Notes under the pieces: model-generated
What the model saw: only the letters and a program-made list of their open reading frames with translations
Told to the model about the DNA's origin: nothing
Databases searched by the model: none
Source of the DNA: a virus
DNA: 30,555 nucleotides
IMG/VR virus record: IMGVR_UViG_3300049893_000099
Span: 1-30,555 of that record
Direction: 5' to 3' (one strand)
Position numbers and translations under genes: made by a program
Part shown: positions 10,931-19,547 of the stretch, piece by piece
How positions within the stretch are numbered: position 1 is the first letter of the stretch
Layout: every line of letters starts with the position of its first letter

Positions 10931-13474
10931 TTACTCCACGATTTCGTAGTCTGAAGGGTTATACATTTGTGGCTTGATCGCTGGTTCAGGTTGTTGTTGA
11001 CCCAAAACTCCACCCACAGCGACACCTCTACGAACCAAAGTGTGTGCTATGCCACCAAATAAATCACTAGCAAACTTTGTTGCTCTTTCCGACACATCTT
11101 GTGGATCGACATTGCCAATCTTCTTAAATGCCTGATTTACCTTCATAACGGCATCTGGATCGGTCAAGAACCTACCAAGTTCTTCTTTAGTCGTATTGTC
11201 AATTTGGTTAACATAAAAGCGACTTAGCAAGTTAATACCCTTGTAGGTAAGTCCTGCCACACGATCACGCAAAACAGACACTAAACCAGCAGGGGAAATG
11301 CCTGTTTGCTCTTCAAATCCTGTGCGCTGAACAGTCTTCAAAGGCGTGTTAATAAACAGTTTGTTTTCTAGTTTGCCTGCGGTTTCTGCCAAATCACTCA
11401 GAACTTTGTAATACTGTTTGCCAAATAGTTGGTCATACGCAGTTTGATTTTCTTGGATAAATTGCAGAGGATTATTGGAATTCAAAGCATCGTCAACCAA
11501 TTTTGCTCGCAAAGTAGCAATTGCAGGTTGGTTGCGCCCTGCACCACTTGGAGACATAAATTGCCTACGGAAGTCTGGGCTTGTAAGAAATTGTGAGGCA
11601 ACACCATCAAGACCAGAAGAACTAAATCTTTGCAAGAGTTTTGCGCTATCTTGGGAATCTTGAATTTTCTTTAAGTCATTAAGTTTTGCAATAGTTGCGG
11701 TTAATTCAAGTCCATCACCTGCAATATTTTGCAGTTGTTGTCTAACTTCAGGCACAGCACTTAGCGTATCTTTGTTAACTTCAATATATCTAGCAAGTTT
11801 TTTAGCGTCTAAAACACCATCTTTGACTACACCATAACGGGTTGCATCAGCAAAGAACGTATCTTTTACTAGATTTAAGCCGTCAGCACGATCAACGCTT
11901 GCCAAATAATCAGTCAAAGCAGTTCTATTCTTGGTAATTGCAGGAATAGATTGCTCTACAAAGTCCTTATATTTAACATCCTGAACTGTTTTAGCCCCAT
12001 AAGGGATGCCAACTTTTGCCAAATATTCTTTGTCAACAGCCTTGTAAGCATCGCCAAGGTTGCCAGGCATATTGTCAATTACTTGCCCAACTTGCTTTTT
12101 CAACTCTAACAAGGTTGGCAATTGTGTTTGGTCAGCCTTGCGAATGGAGTCATTAACAGCCCGTTTTAAACTGTCTAAGTCCTTCATTGATGCTTCAGGA
12201 AACTCCCGTATTGCTGGCATCATTGGTTGATTGGTAACAGGATCAATGATCATGCTTGGTTCAGACACAGTAGGTCTAAACTTTGACTTTATTAAAGGAT
12301 AAAGCGTGGGGAAACGCTTGAAAATGTCATCGTTTTGCTCTTGGTTGACAAAATCATATAGTTTTCCTGTTTCCTCAGAAGAGACTTTATAACCTTTATC
12401 CTCTGCGGCAGATATTACGCTGTCGTACTTGTTTGACAACTCTTTGCGAACTGTTACCTCTTTTGCGGCAACCAAATTACGCAATTTGTCACCAATTTCT
12501 TGGTAATTAGCACGTTCAAATGCCAACCCCATGTCGGCTAGTTGCTCTTCTACTGATTTAATGCGTTGTTCTACTTTAGGGGCTACTTTTGTGGGCGCAC
12601 CCAAAGCATTTGCCATCTTTGCCTCTGAAATAGAACCAAACATCTTTCCTTGTCTTGCGGCAAGTTGGGATGCGGCTTCTTGTTCTAGTTGGGCATACTT
12701 GGATTGAAAATTTAAATCTCTAGCAGATAAACTACGGGCAGTTTGCATCAACACATTTGAGCCTTCTGCCGCCGCCAATAAAGGTATTTTTACTCCTGTT
12801 GCTTGTTGCAACTCTGCCGCACGAAGTAGATTTGCCTTCAAATTAGGGTCTGCCGTATAAGCAGATGCAATCATCAAAGCGGCTTTTTGGTCGCCAAACT
12901 CCTTGAGAAGACTATTAAGTTTGTCAGGAGTTAAGGATTTTGATGCAGTTATTTGATTCAACCCTGCCTCTACTAAAACCGCAGGATTTAAGAATCCACC
13001 AATCAAAGAACCAACAGTTCTTCCACCTTCAGTTCCAGTAAATGCCTCGCCAACCTGACCTCCCATTTCAGTAGAAACAGCAGTAGCAGAGGGAGTTAAA
13101 GCAGTTGCTATGCGTGAACCGCCAGGTATCAAATAGTTATATGGGTTTAAACCTTCTTCTAATCCAGCCCCAACAAGACTTGTAAACAAACCTTGTTTTG
13201 GTAATGGTGCAGTAGTCATTCCCAATGCTTGACGGACTTTGTTAGCGGCATCGGTTATTTCTTGTGCCGTAGGTGTTGGTGCTTGTTCACCCATAGCCAA
13301 AGGAGCAAAACCAGTAGCGGCAGTTGCAAACCCTATGCCTGGCCCTGCGGCGGCACTAATTGGCGCACCAAGTCCACGCAATGCACGTTGACCAAGGTAT
13401 TGTCCTGTTGTCATGGGAGGCGTGTCTGCCTCTGTTACAACCTCATAATCATCAGGGTTATAAGTAGTTGCCAT
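10931..13474 (-). CDS. large internal virion (DNA ejection) protein candidate
   Basis: This 847-residue protein is the largest of three in a row with the composition of podoviral ejection proteins. An Ala/Gly-rich hydrophobic N-terminal region (about 25-180, with stretches like GIGFATAATGFAPLAMG) could cross membranes, and a long helical body rich in Lys, Glu and Gln follows. The same short motif opens and closes the protein: TYNPDDYEVV at residues 4-13 and MYNPSDYEIVE at the end. GGAG lies 5 bases before the ATG, and the next gene begins a few bases after the stop. No enzymatic domain (lytic transglycosylase or protease) is visible. Confidence 0.6.
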   Translation of the reverse strand: MATTYNPDDYEVVTEADTPPMTTGQYLGQRALRGLGAPISAAAGPGIGFATAATGFAPLAMGEQAPTPTAQEITDAANKVRQALGMTTAPLPKQGLFTSLVGAGLEEGLNPYNYLIPGGSRIATALTPSATAVSTEMGGQVGEAFTGTEGGRTVGSLIGGFLNPAVLVEAGLNQITASKSLTPDKLNSLLKEFGDQKAALMIASAYTADPNLKANLLRAAELQQATGVKIPLLAAAEGSNVLMQTARSLSARDLNFQSKYAQLEQEAASQLAARQGKMFGSISEAKMANALGAPTKVAPKVEQRIKSVEEQLADMGLAFERANYQEIGDKLRNLVAAKEVTVRKELSNKYDSVISAAEDKGYKVSSEETGKLYDFVNQEQNDDIFKRFPTLYPLIKSKFRPTVSEPSMIIDPVTNQPMMPAIREFPEASMKDLDSLKRAVNDSIRKADQTQLPTLLELKKQVGQVIDNMPGNLGDAYKAVDKEYLAKVGIPYGAKTVQDVKYKDFVEQSIPAITKNRTALTDYLASVDRADGLNLVKDTFFADATRYGVVKDGVLDAKKLARYIEVNKDTLSAVPEVRQQLQNIAGDGLELTATIAKLNDLKKIQDSQDSAKLLQRFSSSGLDGVASQFLTSPDFRRQFMSPSGAGRNQPAIATLRAKLVDDALNSNNPLQFIQENQTAYDQLFGKQYYKVLSDLAETAGKLENKLFINTPLKTVQRTGFEEQTGISPAGLVSVLRDRVAGLTYKGINLLSRFYVNQIDNTTKEELGRFLTDPDAVMKVNQAFKKIGNVDPQDVSERATKFASDLFGGIAHTLVRRGVAVGGVLGQQQPEPAIKPQMYNPSDYEIVE

Positions 13475-13476
13475 TT

Positions 13477-14673
13477 TTACTCCGCAGGAACAAGTTTTCC
13501 ACCACGCACAATTTCTATTTTTCCAGTTTTCTTATTGCGAAGTTTAGTTCCCTCTGGAGGTAACCCAACTTGCGTTTTAATTGATAAATCAGGCGCAATA
13601 AATTGAGATGTTTTTTCAGGCAAATTCTCAGCAATTGCTCTATCACGATAATTCTTTTTAATTATGTTGTATTGGTTACCTGCATCGCCTTTAAGTTGCC
13701 CAACTAATGACATGGCTTCTTCACGTTGTCCTGGGGTATATCTGCCTTCAAAGAACTGGTTTAATGTTCCAGCCAACCTTTGACCAAGATCACCATAATT
13801 AGCCAATTCATTAACATCTTTATTGGAAATATTGTTATCTCCAGCAAGTTTGTTAAATTGTTTTTTGGCAATAATGTCTCCTAAAGCGGTATTACTTGTC
13901 AAGAGTTTTTCAATTTTATCTGCCGCAGTAATCACGCTTGTAATTGGTTTTGTTTCTGCCACAAAGTCTTTACGCATATTAGATTCTTTATCCACAGTAG
14001 ACAAACCAACATTTACTGTCGTTCCTTTTCCTTGAATTTCAGCCTTAATTGCTTGCTCAACTTCTTTAACTTTAGGATGATTTGCGCCAAGTTGTTCTAC
14101 TAATGAATCCCTATAAGACTGAAGTTTTGCAATTGCAGGTTGTCCACCTTGACCACCACGTTGTAGTGCAGTCAATTCATCTGTTAAAAGTTGTATTGCA
14201 TTTTTGTTTTCAGGTGATTCAGGAGCGGCTTTCAATGTGCGTAATGCCATTTGAATTTGTGCTTCTCGTTGCGCCCTCATCCCTTCAGGGCCAACACCTG
14301 CGGCACGACCTTCACGAAGGTTTTTAACTACTTGAGATAGTTTTACTTCTGCTTCACGAGCCATTGTTGCCAAAGCAGTAGCACCTATTGGATCAAATTG
14401 GGCTAATCTTTGCGCCCCTGCCATGATTGATTCAGGATCGTTAGGATTAACTTCACGCATTACGGCATTACGCTGACTTAATAGTTGCAATTGGGGGTCT
14501 TGTCCACCTAAAACACCCGCCAATTGACGACCGCCATAGATAAGACTTGTCCTAGCAGATGCAAAAGGATCAAGTTGACCTAACTGAGCCGCTTGTGCAA
14601 GTGCTTCCCTATTTTGTTGTGCTTGATACGCCTCTGGAGTACCAAACAAACCACCTACGATTGAATCTGCCAT
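13477..14673 (-). CDS. internal virion / ejection protein candidate
   Basis: The 398-residue product starts MADSIVGGLFGTPEAYQAQQ and is rich in Ala, Gln and Leu, with helical stretches (REALAQAAQLGQLDP and NQFFEGRYTPGQREEAMSL). The C-terminal tail is a compact strand-rich piece (GTKLRNKKTGKIEIVRGGKL) similar to small beta domains at the ends of phage structural proteins. GGAG precedes the ATG by 7 bases. Position between the tail genes and the largest ejection protein, and composition, support an internal virion role; no direct family match is claimed. Confidence 0.55.
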   Translation of the reverse strand: MADSIVGGLFGTPEAYQAQQNREALAQAAQLGQLDPFASARTSLIYGGRQLAGVLGGQDPQLQLLSQRNAVMREVNPNDPESIMAGAQRLAQFDPIGATALATMAREAEVKLSQVVKNLREGRAAGVGPEGMRAQREAQIQMALRTLKAAPESPENKNAIQLLTDELTALQRGGQGGQPAIAKLQSYRDSLVEQLGANHPKVKEVEQAIKAEIQGKGTTVNVGLSTVDKESNMRKDFVAETKPITSVITAADKIEKLLTSNTALGDIIAKKQFNKLAGDNNISNKDVNELANYGDLGQRLAGTLNQFFEGRYTPGQREEAMSLVGQLKGDAGNQYNIIKKNYRDRAIAENLPEKTSQFIAPDLSIKTQVGLPPEGTKLRNKKTGKIEIVRGGKLVPAE

Positions 14674-14684
14674 TTGGTTACTCC

Positions 14685-15749
14685 TTAACCAGCAAAATAT
14701 GGGCTTGTAACACCAGTTGGACTGATGCCACCAGCAGGTTCATTTCCTGACATTCCCCAAGGATTCTGTCCTAGTAAATACCTATCGCCACCACCAAATA
14801 ATCTAGCAGTTCCTGCCGTCAAGTATGGATTTGTTCCAAAACCTTGCAAGATATTGGCATAGGGGTTGTAGGATGCCGCCTGATATTGGTATGGTGTTGC
14901 CGCTTGTGCGCCAAGCATGGTGTATCTACCAGCATTTGCTCCATAAGCGGCAGATTGACCACCTAAACCAGCACCCAATGTCAATGGTTGTTGTCCAAGT
15001 TGCTCAATGCCACTTTGTACGCCAAGACTTGTTTGGAATGGGGCTAATGCACCAATTTGACCCTGTTGATACTGCCCAAGCAACCCTGCACCTTGCCCAA
15101 ACAATCCTGCTCCAAAGGCAGTTTGTTGTTGACCTGCCTGAGTTGCTTGTGCCGCCAACTGAAGGTCTTGCAACGCACGAGCATTAGCCAAAGCCGCTTG
15201 CTCTGGGTTAGCCGCCAACATTCCACCACCTTGCGCTACCGCCAAGCCAGTCCTACCTGTGTTTGCCAATTGGTTTGCCAATAAAGCAGATTCACGCTCA
15301 CGGGCAGGTGCTAATAAGGCTTGTTGGCTTTCCATGTACTTCTGAGCCGCTTGCTCTGGAGTTTGCGCCAAATAACCTGCACCAAGATTGAACAGTCCAC
15401 CTGCCGCCCTTTGTAGCGGCTCATACTGTTGTTGTGCGCCTAAACCTTGTTGGAGTTGTTGTCCGAGCAAGCCTGAGATTTGTTGCTGATAGGCTTGGTA
15501 TTCAGGAGATAGCGTATATCCTGCACTTTGCAAATAACCTTCAGGAGTCATCTGGAACTGTGATGTTCCATAACGAGTTGTTACGCCAACAGGACGGAAT
15601 TTGGCTTGTTCTGCCGCAATTCGTGCCGCCTCTAAGTTTGATTGTGCCGCTTGTTGTGCCGCACTCTTAGCGGATTCGCCTTGTAAGTAGCCACCCAACA
15701 GGCTTGCACCACCCATTAGAGCCATTCCTGTTCCAACTGAAATAGGCAT
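14685..15749 (-). CDS. Ala/Gly/Gln-rich internal virion protein candidate
   Basis: This 354-residue protein is built almost entirely of Ala, Gly, Gln and Leu. It begins with a glycine-zipper-like hydrophobic helix (GMALMGGASLLGGYLQG, about 8-24), continues as helices such as AAQQAAQSNLEAARIAAEQA, and ends in a Tyr/Pro/Gly-rich tail (GTNPYLTAGTARLFGGGDRY). That composition is usual for proteins packed inside podovirus heads and extruded into the envelope to make a DNA channel. AAGGA lies 7 bases upstream of the ATG. It is the first of the three genes of this kind in order of transcription. Confidence 0.6.
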   Translation of the reverse strand: MPISVGTGMALMGGASLLGGYLQGESAKSAAQQAAQSNLEAARIAAEQAKFRPVGVTTRYGTSQFQMTPEGYLQSAGYTLSPEYQAYQQQISGLLGQQLQQGLGAQQQYEPLQRAAGGLFNLGAGYLAQTPEQAAQKYMESQQALLAPARERESALLANQLANTGRTGLAVAQGGGMLAANPEQAALANARALQDLQLAAQATQAGQQQTAFGAGLFGQGAGLLGQYQQGQIGALAPFQTSLGVQSGIEQLGQQPLTLGAGLGGQSAAYGANAGRYTMLGAQAATPYQYQAASYNPYANILQGFGTNPYLTAGTARLFGGGDRYLLGQNPWGMSGNEPAGGISPTGVTSPYFAG

Positions 15750-15750
15750 A

Positions 15751-16047
15751 CTATTTTCCTTTTATCAAAACTTCGTCCACTTTTGACGGGTCTTTCTCGT
15801 CTGTGGCATGAATACAATACCAAACACAATCTGTAATAGCCTTAACTCCATGAGTCAGACCAGACTTAATCTCAATACACGCTGGCGCATCAACAATATC
15901 AATTTCATCACCTCGCAATACAGCCACTTTTCCTTTTGCCAAGATAGACAAATGGCTGTAATCGTGAGTATGCTTAAGGATGGCTTGACCTGCTTCAAAA
16001 ACCATCTCTTTTGCATACAAACCATCACTAAAGTGGTGCGTAATCAT
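15751..16047 (-). CDS. cupin-fold protein
   Basis: The 98-residue product has the two cupin motifs: HTHDYSHLSILAKGKVAV (His26, His28, His32, about 26-43) and GLTHGVKAITDCVWYCIH (His66, His80). It is a single small beta-barrel that probably binds a metal. The ATG at 16047 is preferred because it overlaps the tail collar stop as ATGA; an ATG at 16062 would add five residues. Single-domain cupins occur in a number of phage late operons beside tail genes, with no proven role; an enzyme acting on host surface sugars or a structural barrel are both possible. Confidence 0.75.
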   Translation of the reverse strand: MITHHFSDGLYAKEMVFEAGQAILKHTHDYSHLSILAKGKVAVLRGDEIDIVDAPACIEIKSGLTHGVKAITDCVWYCIHATDEKDPSKVDEVLIKGK

Positions 16048-16721
16048 GCTGTCCGTTTCCATAAATAGACAACGACATAAGGTGGCAAGTTAGCGTTTGT
16101 TGCGCTAGAACCTGTTGTAGAGATTGCCACACTAATGCCTGTCGTTGCAGAACCAGTATTGTGTGATCCATTAAATGTTTGTGTATTATTTGAGCCAGAA
16201 GAACTATCTGTTTGTTGCGCTCCAGTATCAGTATGCGTGTGACCAGGATCGGTAACTGTTGCCGTGTGAGTATGGCTTACAACAATTGCATCCTTAGAAC
16301 CACCTGTATTGCCAACTGTGCTGAAAGTAGCATCGCCACTATCCAAGCCAATCATTACCTTACCTGCACCAAATGCAGTCCAAGTACCAAAACCCAACAA
16401 AGTAGCAGGGTTGGTACTAGATGTAGCATTTGTATACACAGTTCCCACGGGATACAACGCTTGTAAAACAGTCTGTACAAACGCAGTAGTCGCTAACTTA
16501 GTAGAACTATCCGTAGAGGTTTGGGTGGTTGCCGTAGTTCCCGTAGGCAAGACAGGAGAACCCGTAAAGGTAGGGCTTGCCAAGTCTGCCTTGCTTGCAA
16601 CAGCCGTAGCAATACTATTGAACTCGGTGTCAATCTCAGTTCCCTTGACAATCTTCAATGGATTGCCAGAGGAAAGACTATCCTTACTAGCGAAATTCGT
16701 GGCTTTGGTGTAGTCGCTCAT
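16044..16721 (-). CDS. tail collar / tail fibre tip protein
   Basis: The 225-residue protein has an N-terminal connector (DYTKATNFASKDSLSSGN, then a Thr/Ala-rich stretch) and a C-terminal tail-collar-like domain: ALYPVGTVYTNATSSTNPAT, FGTWTAFGAGKVMIGLD, then histidine pairs in VSHTHTATVTDPGHTHTD, and the terminal strand PPYVVVYLWKRT. His-x-His pairs bind metal in related fibres such as T4 gp12. It would form part of a trimeric fibre or collar touching the host surface. AAGGA precedes the ATG by 6 bases. Confidence 0.8.
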   Translation of the reverse strand: MSDYTKATNFASKDSLSSGNPLKIVKGTEIDTEFNSIATAVASKADLASPTFTGSPVLPTGTTATTQTSTDSSTKLATTAFVQTVLQALYPVGTVYTNATSSTNPATLLGFGTWTAFGAGKVMIGLDSGDATFSTVGNTGGSKDAIVVSHTHTATVTDPGHTHTDTGAQQTDSSSGSNNTQTFNGSHNTGSATTGISVAISTTGSSATNANLPPYVVVYLWKRTA

Positions 16722-16730
16722 ACTATTTCC

Positions 16731-18278
16731 TTAATAAACCTTGCCTTCTTTGGCAAAAATCTCAAGTTTTTGGATGCTCAAAGGGAAAGCATTGATGTCT
16801 GCTTCATAACCTGTTTGCACAATCTTTCCAGAACCTGTTGGATAAACACTCAATGTTTGCATCGTAATTCCACCAGAGTATTCTGCGGTGGTATTGTATT
16901 CCGCTACACCATAATATGAAACTGTCTGAGTAGGAACTTTTGCAGATGCTGAGTAATAATTTCCCGAAAATTCGTAACCCCATTTGAAGGTCACATACTG
17001 GTTACTTCCCCCAATCACAACCGCCCTCAACTTCTTCAGAATGGATGTAACAGACGGATTACCCAAATCAGCATTATTCGTAAAATACTGAAATCGATAT
17101 GTAGATGTGTCATCGTTATAACCAGAATAGGTAGCAAGATAGCCCCCTTTCCCTATGTATAACGTCCCATCTTGCTTTGTCAACAAGGATTTAGGTTCAA
17201 TGGAGTCCCAAGTCGTTACCCTTGCCGCACCATCTTGCAATGTGGCTTTCATGTCAAAGCAATAAACTGACTTCAAAACAGGCAAAGTCAGCAGATAAAA
17301 CGCTTCCTTACTGTTGTATACAGACTTAATATTTGCCAATGTCTCACTTGCAATGGCAGAAATCAAGTCATTTCGCACATTCTTAGATAAGTCACGCAAA
17401 GGCATAGACTTCTCTTGGATCGTCCGCAAAGCACTCCTAACACCCGTAGAAGACAGGAATATCAGGTCAGTACCCGTATAAGCCAAAGAGTCCCTTGCCA
17501 CACAACCAATTCCCGTAACTACATCTTGCAATGTCATCGTAGAAGGGGTAGTCGCTCCTTGGTAAACAAGAATATTGTTCTTGCCAAAGATAAACAAAAA
17601 GCCGTTATGCGCCCCTAAAGCGACAATTACATCCCCACCTTTAGGCCACACAGTCGTGGTATCTAGCGTCCCCGCAGTTCCACTATTCCACTTGTTTGCC
17701 AACTTGGTATCGCACCATTGGACAGTTAACTTATCTGACGATACATCTGCTGTCCAAAGTCGTCCATAGGCACTTAGAGCCGTGTTAGCCAACTGAGCCG
17801 TCCCTGCATAACCAGACAACTCGCTAATGCGCCTATATGTCGTGGTAGACAAGGCAGGGTCAAACACCAGAGGATCATGCCCTGATTGGAACAAATAGAG
17901 TGCGCCAGCCAAGGAAACCATCTGCCAATTGCTTGCAGAGATAGTCGGAGCAGTTCCACCACCCCCATAAGTCAAAGTCACCAAGGAAGAACCGCTTAGT
18001 TTGAATAACTTGCTGTTCCCCGCCACAATGGTGTAGGAAGTGGCATCCGCAGTCACAACTTCACCAATAGAGGTAATATCATTGGTGGACAAGTCCGTAT
18101 TTACTGAGGAATTGACCTTTGTCCAACCTTTTCTAGCCCCGATACGTCCATATTGGTCAATCACGCAATTGTTAGCAACCAAAGCGAAACCTTGTGCCAA
18201 ATCCAAGGACGAATCTTGGGTGTTCAACCCATAGAAGCCTGGGGCTGTTATCGCAAAGGCTGAGATTGCTTCTGCCAT
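16731..18278 (-). CDS. DNA-stabilisation / tail-tube-B-like protein
   Basis: The 515-residue product is a strand-rich protein beginning with GFYGLNTQDSSLDLAQGFAL and NCVIDQYGRIGARKGW, the typical opening of podoviral proteins in the position of P22 gp10 or T7 gp12. Repeating blade-like segments (SLAGALYLFQSGHDPLVF, GAHNGFLFIFGKNNILVY, TGTDLIFLSSTGVRS) suggest a beta-propeller, as in those proteins. It would plug or extend the tail after DNA packaging. It sits directly after the adaptor gene (TAATG junction), which strengthens the call. Confidence 0.75.
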   Translation of the reverse strand: MAEAISAFAITAPGFYGLNTQDSSLDLAQGFALVANNCVIDQYGRIGARKGWTKVNSSVNTDLSTNDITSIGEVVTADATSYTIVAGNSKLFKLSGSSLVTLTYGGGGTAPTISASNWQMVSLAGALYLFQSGHDPLVFDPALSTTTYRRISELSGYAGTAQLANTALSAYGRLWTADVSSDKLTVQWCDTKLANKWNSGTAGTLDTTTVWPKGGDVIVALGAHNGFLFIFGKNNILVYQGATTPSTMTLQDVVTGIGCVARDSLAYTGTDLIFLSSTGVRSALRTIQEKSMPLRDLSKNVRNDLISAIASETLANIKSVYNSKEAFYLLTLPVLKSVYCFDMKATLQDGAARVTTWDSIEPKSLLTKQDGTLYIGKGGYLATYSGYNDDTSTYRFQYFTNNADLGNPSVTSILKKLRAVVIGGSNQYVTFKWGYEFSGNYYSASAKVPTQTVSYYGVAEYNTTAEYSGGITMQTLSVYPTGSGKIVQTGYEADINAFPLSIQKLEIFAKEGKVY

Positions 18279-18901
18279 TATGTCGCCTCAAATGTGTCGT
18301 TCTCAGGCGATCTAGCCAACTCTAAGGAAATCAGGTCTGCCAATGATGACTTATACAAGGCATAAGCCTCAGAACTGCTCAAACCACCATCCTCACCACG
18401 CTCCACTAAAGCACGAGCAAATGCACCCAAAACAATAGGTTCTTTTGCCAACAAAGTAGTCGAGGAGTCTGTGGAAAACTCCGCTTCAGGCACGATTAGG
18501 CTAAAACGGATGTTGTATACAGCATCGGGGACAGGCCAAAACACGACTTTAATATCGCCACTACTATCCACCCCTTTGACTGTGTAGTAGAAGGAGTCAT
18601 ACTGTTGGTGAGACAGAGGTGACAAGACATAGTAGTTGGTGGTGTTGATGACATCTATGGTCTTGTAGCGCACACCTGCACCCGTGATGCTATATGGGCC
18701 TGTACTCCCTGCGGTGGTGGTGACAGTTATTGCCGTATTAAAGGCATCCCAATCATAGGCATCGGAGACTTGACGCTTGGCATCATTGATGTATTTGCCA
18801 ACCAAGGAGGAGACAGTATTCTCAGATACGGAGGTGACTTGAGGTTCACGCATCCGAACCAAAACATCGTTAACCAAGTCTAAGTAGGTAGGTAAAGCCA
18901 T
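18278..18901 (-). CDS. head-tail adaptor (tail-tube-A / gp4-like)
   Basis: The 207-residue protein starts LPTYLDLVNDVLVRMREPQV and continues with SLVGKYINDAKRQVSDAYDW, the helical core of the podoviral adaptor family (T7 gp11, P22 gp4 position). Strand-rich insertions follow (YSITGAGVRYKTIDVIN) and a helical end (EAYALYKSSLADLISLELA). It forms the ring joining the portal to the tail. GGGAAG lies upstream of the ATG, which overlaps the preceding stop region. Length is normal for the family. Confidence 0.8.
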   Translation of the reverse strand: MALPTYLDLVNDVLVRMREPQVTSVSENTVSSLVGKYINDAKRQVSDAYDWDAFNTAITVTTTAGSTGPYSITGAGVRYKTIDVINTTNYYVLSPLSHQQYDSFYYTVKGVDSSGDIKVVFWPVPDAVYNIRFSLIVPEAEFSTDSSTTLLAKEPIVLGAFARALVERGEDGGLSSSEAYALYKSSLADLISLELARSPENDTFEAT

Positions 18902-19200
18902 TACTTCTTCCCTTTATTTCTCGCAGAAATCGCTTTTGCTTTTGCCTTTGCGTCAGCCTTGGAGGAAGCCCCCCATGCCTTTAGAGAAAGAAGCAGTCTT
19001 GTCGGTTCACCATTCTTGTACTCAGGGCCACTCATGTTGCCCATTCTTGCCAAGAAACTTGCTCTACGGGGGTTATCCCCCGATTTAACTGGTGCTTTCA
19101 GATTACCACCAGTTTCCGCATTATAGGATGCTCTCCCTTTGGCGTTCAAACCGCCCTTCTTGTTTTGTCCTTCAGAGCGTTGCCAAGCGGGAGTTTTCAT
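18901..19200 (-). CDS. basic DUF6321-like protein
   Basis: The 99-residue protein begins MKTPAWQRSEGQNKKGGLNA and contains NPRRASFLARMGNMSGPEYK and LLLSLKAWGASSKADAKAKA, a layout I associate with DUF6321, common in phages of aquatic bacteria. It is strongly basic with a Lys/Ala-rich end, so DNA or RNA binding inside the virion is plausible. AAAAGG is upstream of the ATG. Function of the family is unknown. Confidence 0.7.
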   Translation of the reverse strand: MKTPAWQRSEGQNKKGGLNAKGRASYNAETGGNLKAPVKSGDNPRRASFLARMGNMSGPEYKNGEPTRLLLSLKAWGASSKADAKAKAKAISARNKGKK

Positions 19201-19201
19201 A

Positions 19202-19363
19202 CTATTTCACCTTTTTTGGTTTCTTTGCTGTTTTAGCCGATTCAATAAATGCCTTGGCAGTTGGCGCACCTTTGCTACCAACTCTACGCATCTTCTCACC
19301 AGAGCCTTCAGCAATCCGTTTGCGTTTTGCCCAAATATTTGCATACAAACCTTGTTTAGCCAC
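19202..19363 (-). CDS. small very basic protein (GLYANI-AKRKRI type)
   Basis: The likely start is GTG at 19363, one base after the upstream stop, giving 53 residues beginning (M)AKQGLYANIWAKRKRIAEGS. A longer reading from a GTG at 19405 would overlap the upstream gene by about 40 bases and add residues that look like an off-frame copy of its lysine-rich tail. The sequence then reads GEKMRRVGSKGAPTAKAF and ends in Lys/Ala repeats. Related small proteins occur beside DUF6321 and DUF6496 genes in aquatic phages. A nucleic-acid-binding virion protein is inferred from charge. Confidence 0.6.
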   Translation of the reverse strand: MAKQGLYANIWAKRKRIAEGSGEKMRRVGSKGAPTAKAFIESAKTAKKPKKVK

Positions 19364-19364
19364 T

Positions 19365-19538
19365 TTAGTAGCCCTTTTTCTTTGGCTTTGGCATCTTTGC
19401 TTCACTCATAGCAATAGCAATCGCTTGCTTGCGTGAGGTCACGACAGGGCCTTTCTTAGAGCCAGAGTGCAGTTTTCCTGCCTTGTACTCGTGCATAACC
19501 TTGCCAACCTTAGCCATTTTGGATGTTTTTGCTTTCAT
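19365..19538 (-). CDS. DUF6496-like small basic protein
   Basis: A 57-residue frame starts at ATG 19538 with AAGGAG 6 bases upstream. It contains GKVMHEYKAGKLHSGSKKG and SRKQAIAIAMSEA, the pattern of DUF6496, followed by a Lys/Pro-rich end. The protein is very basic and short. It fills what would otherwise be an unexplained gap between the flanking genes and forms a trio of basic small proteins with the next two genes. Function unknown. Confidence 0.75.
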   Translation of the reverse strand: MKAKTSKMAKVGKVMHEYKAGKLHSGSKKGPVVTSRKQAIAIAMSEAKMPKPKKKGY

Positions 19539-19547
19539 GCCTACTCC

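Noticed and set aside
10564-11025. A 153-codon minus-strand frame overlapping the ATT-started gene and the end of the ejection-protein gene
   Set aside because: Its product is Ser/Arg/Trp-rich without protein-like structure and it is a shifted frame of two better supported genes.
19364-19405. Longer N-terminus for the small basic protein, starting at GTG 19405
   Set aside because: The added residues are an off-frame reading of the lysine-rich end of the DUF6496-like gene.
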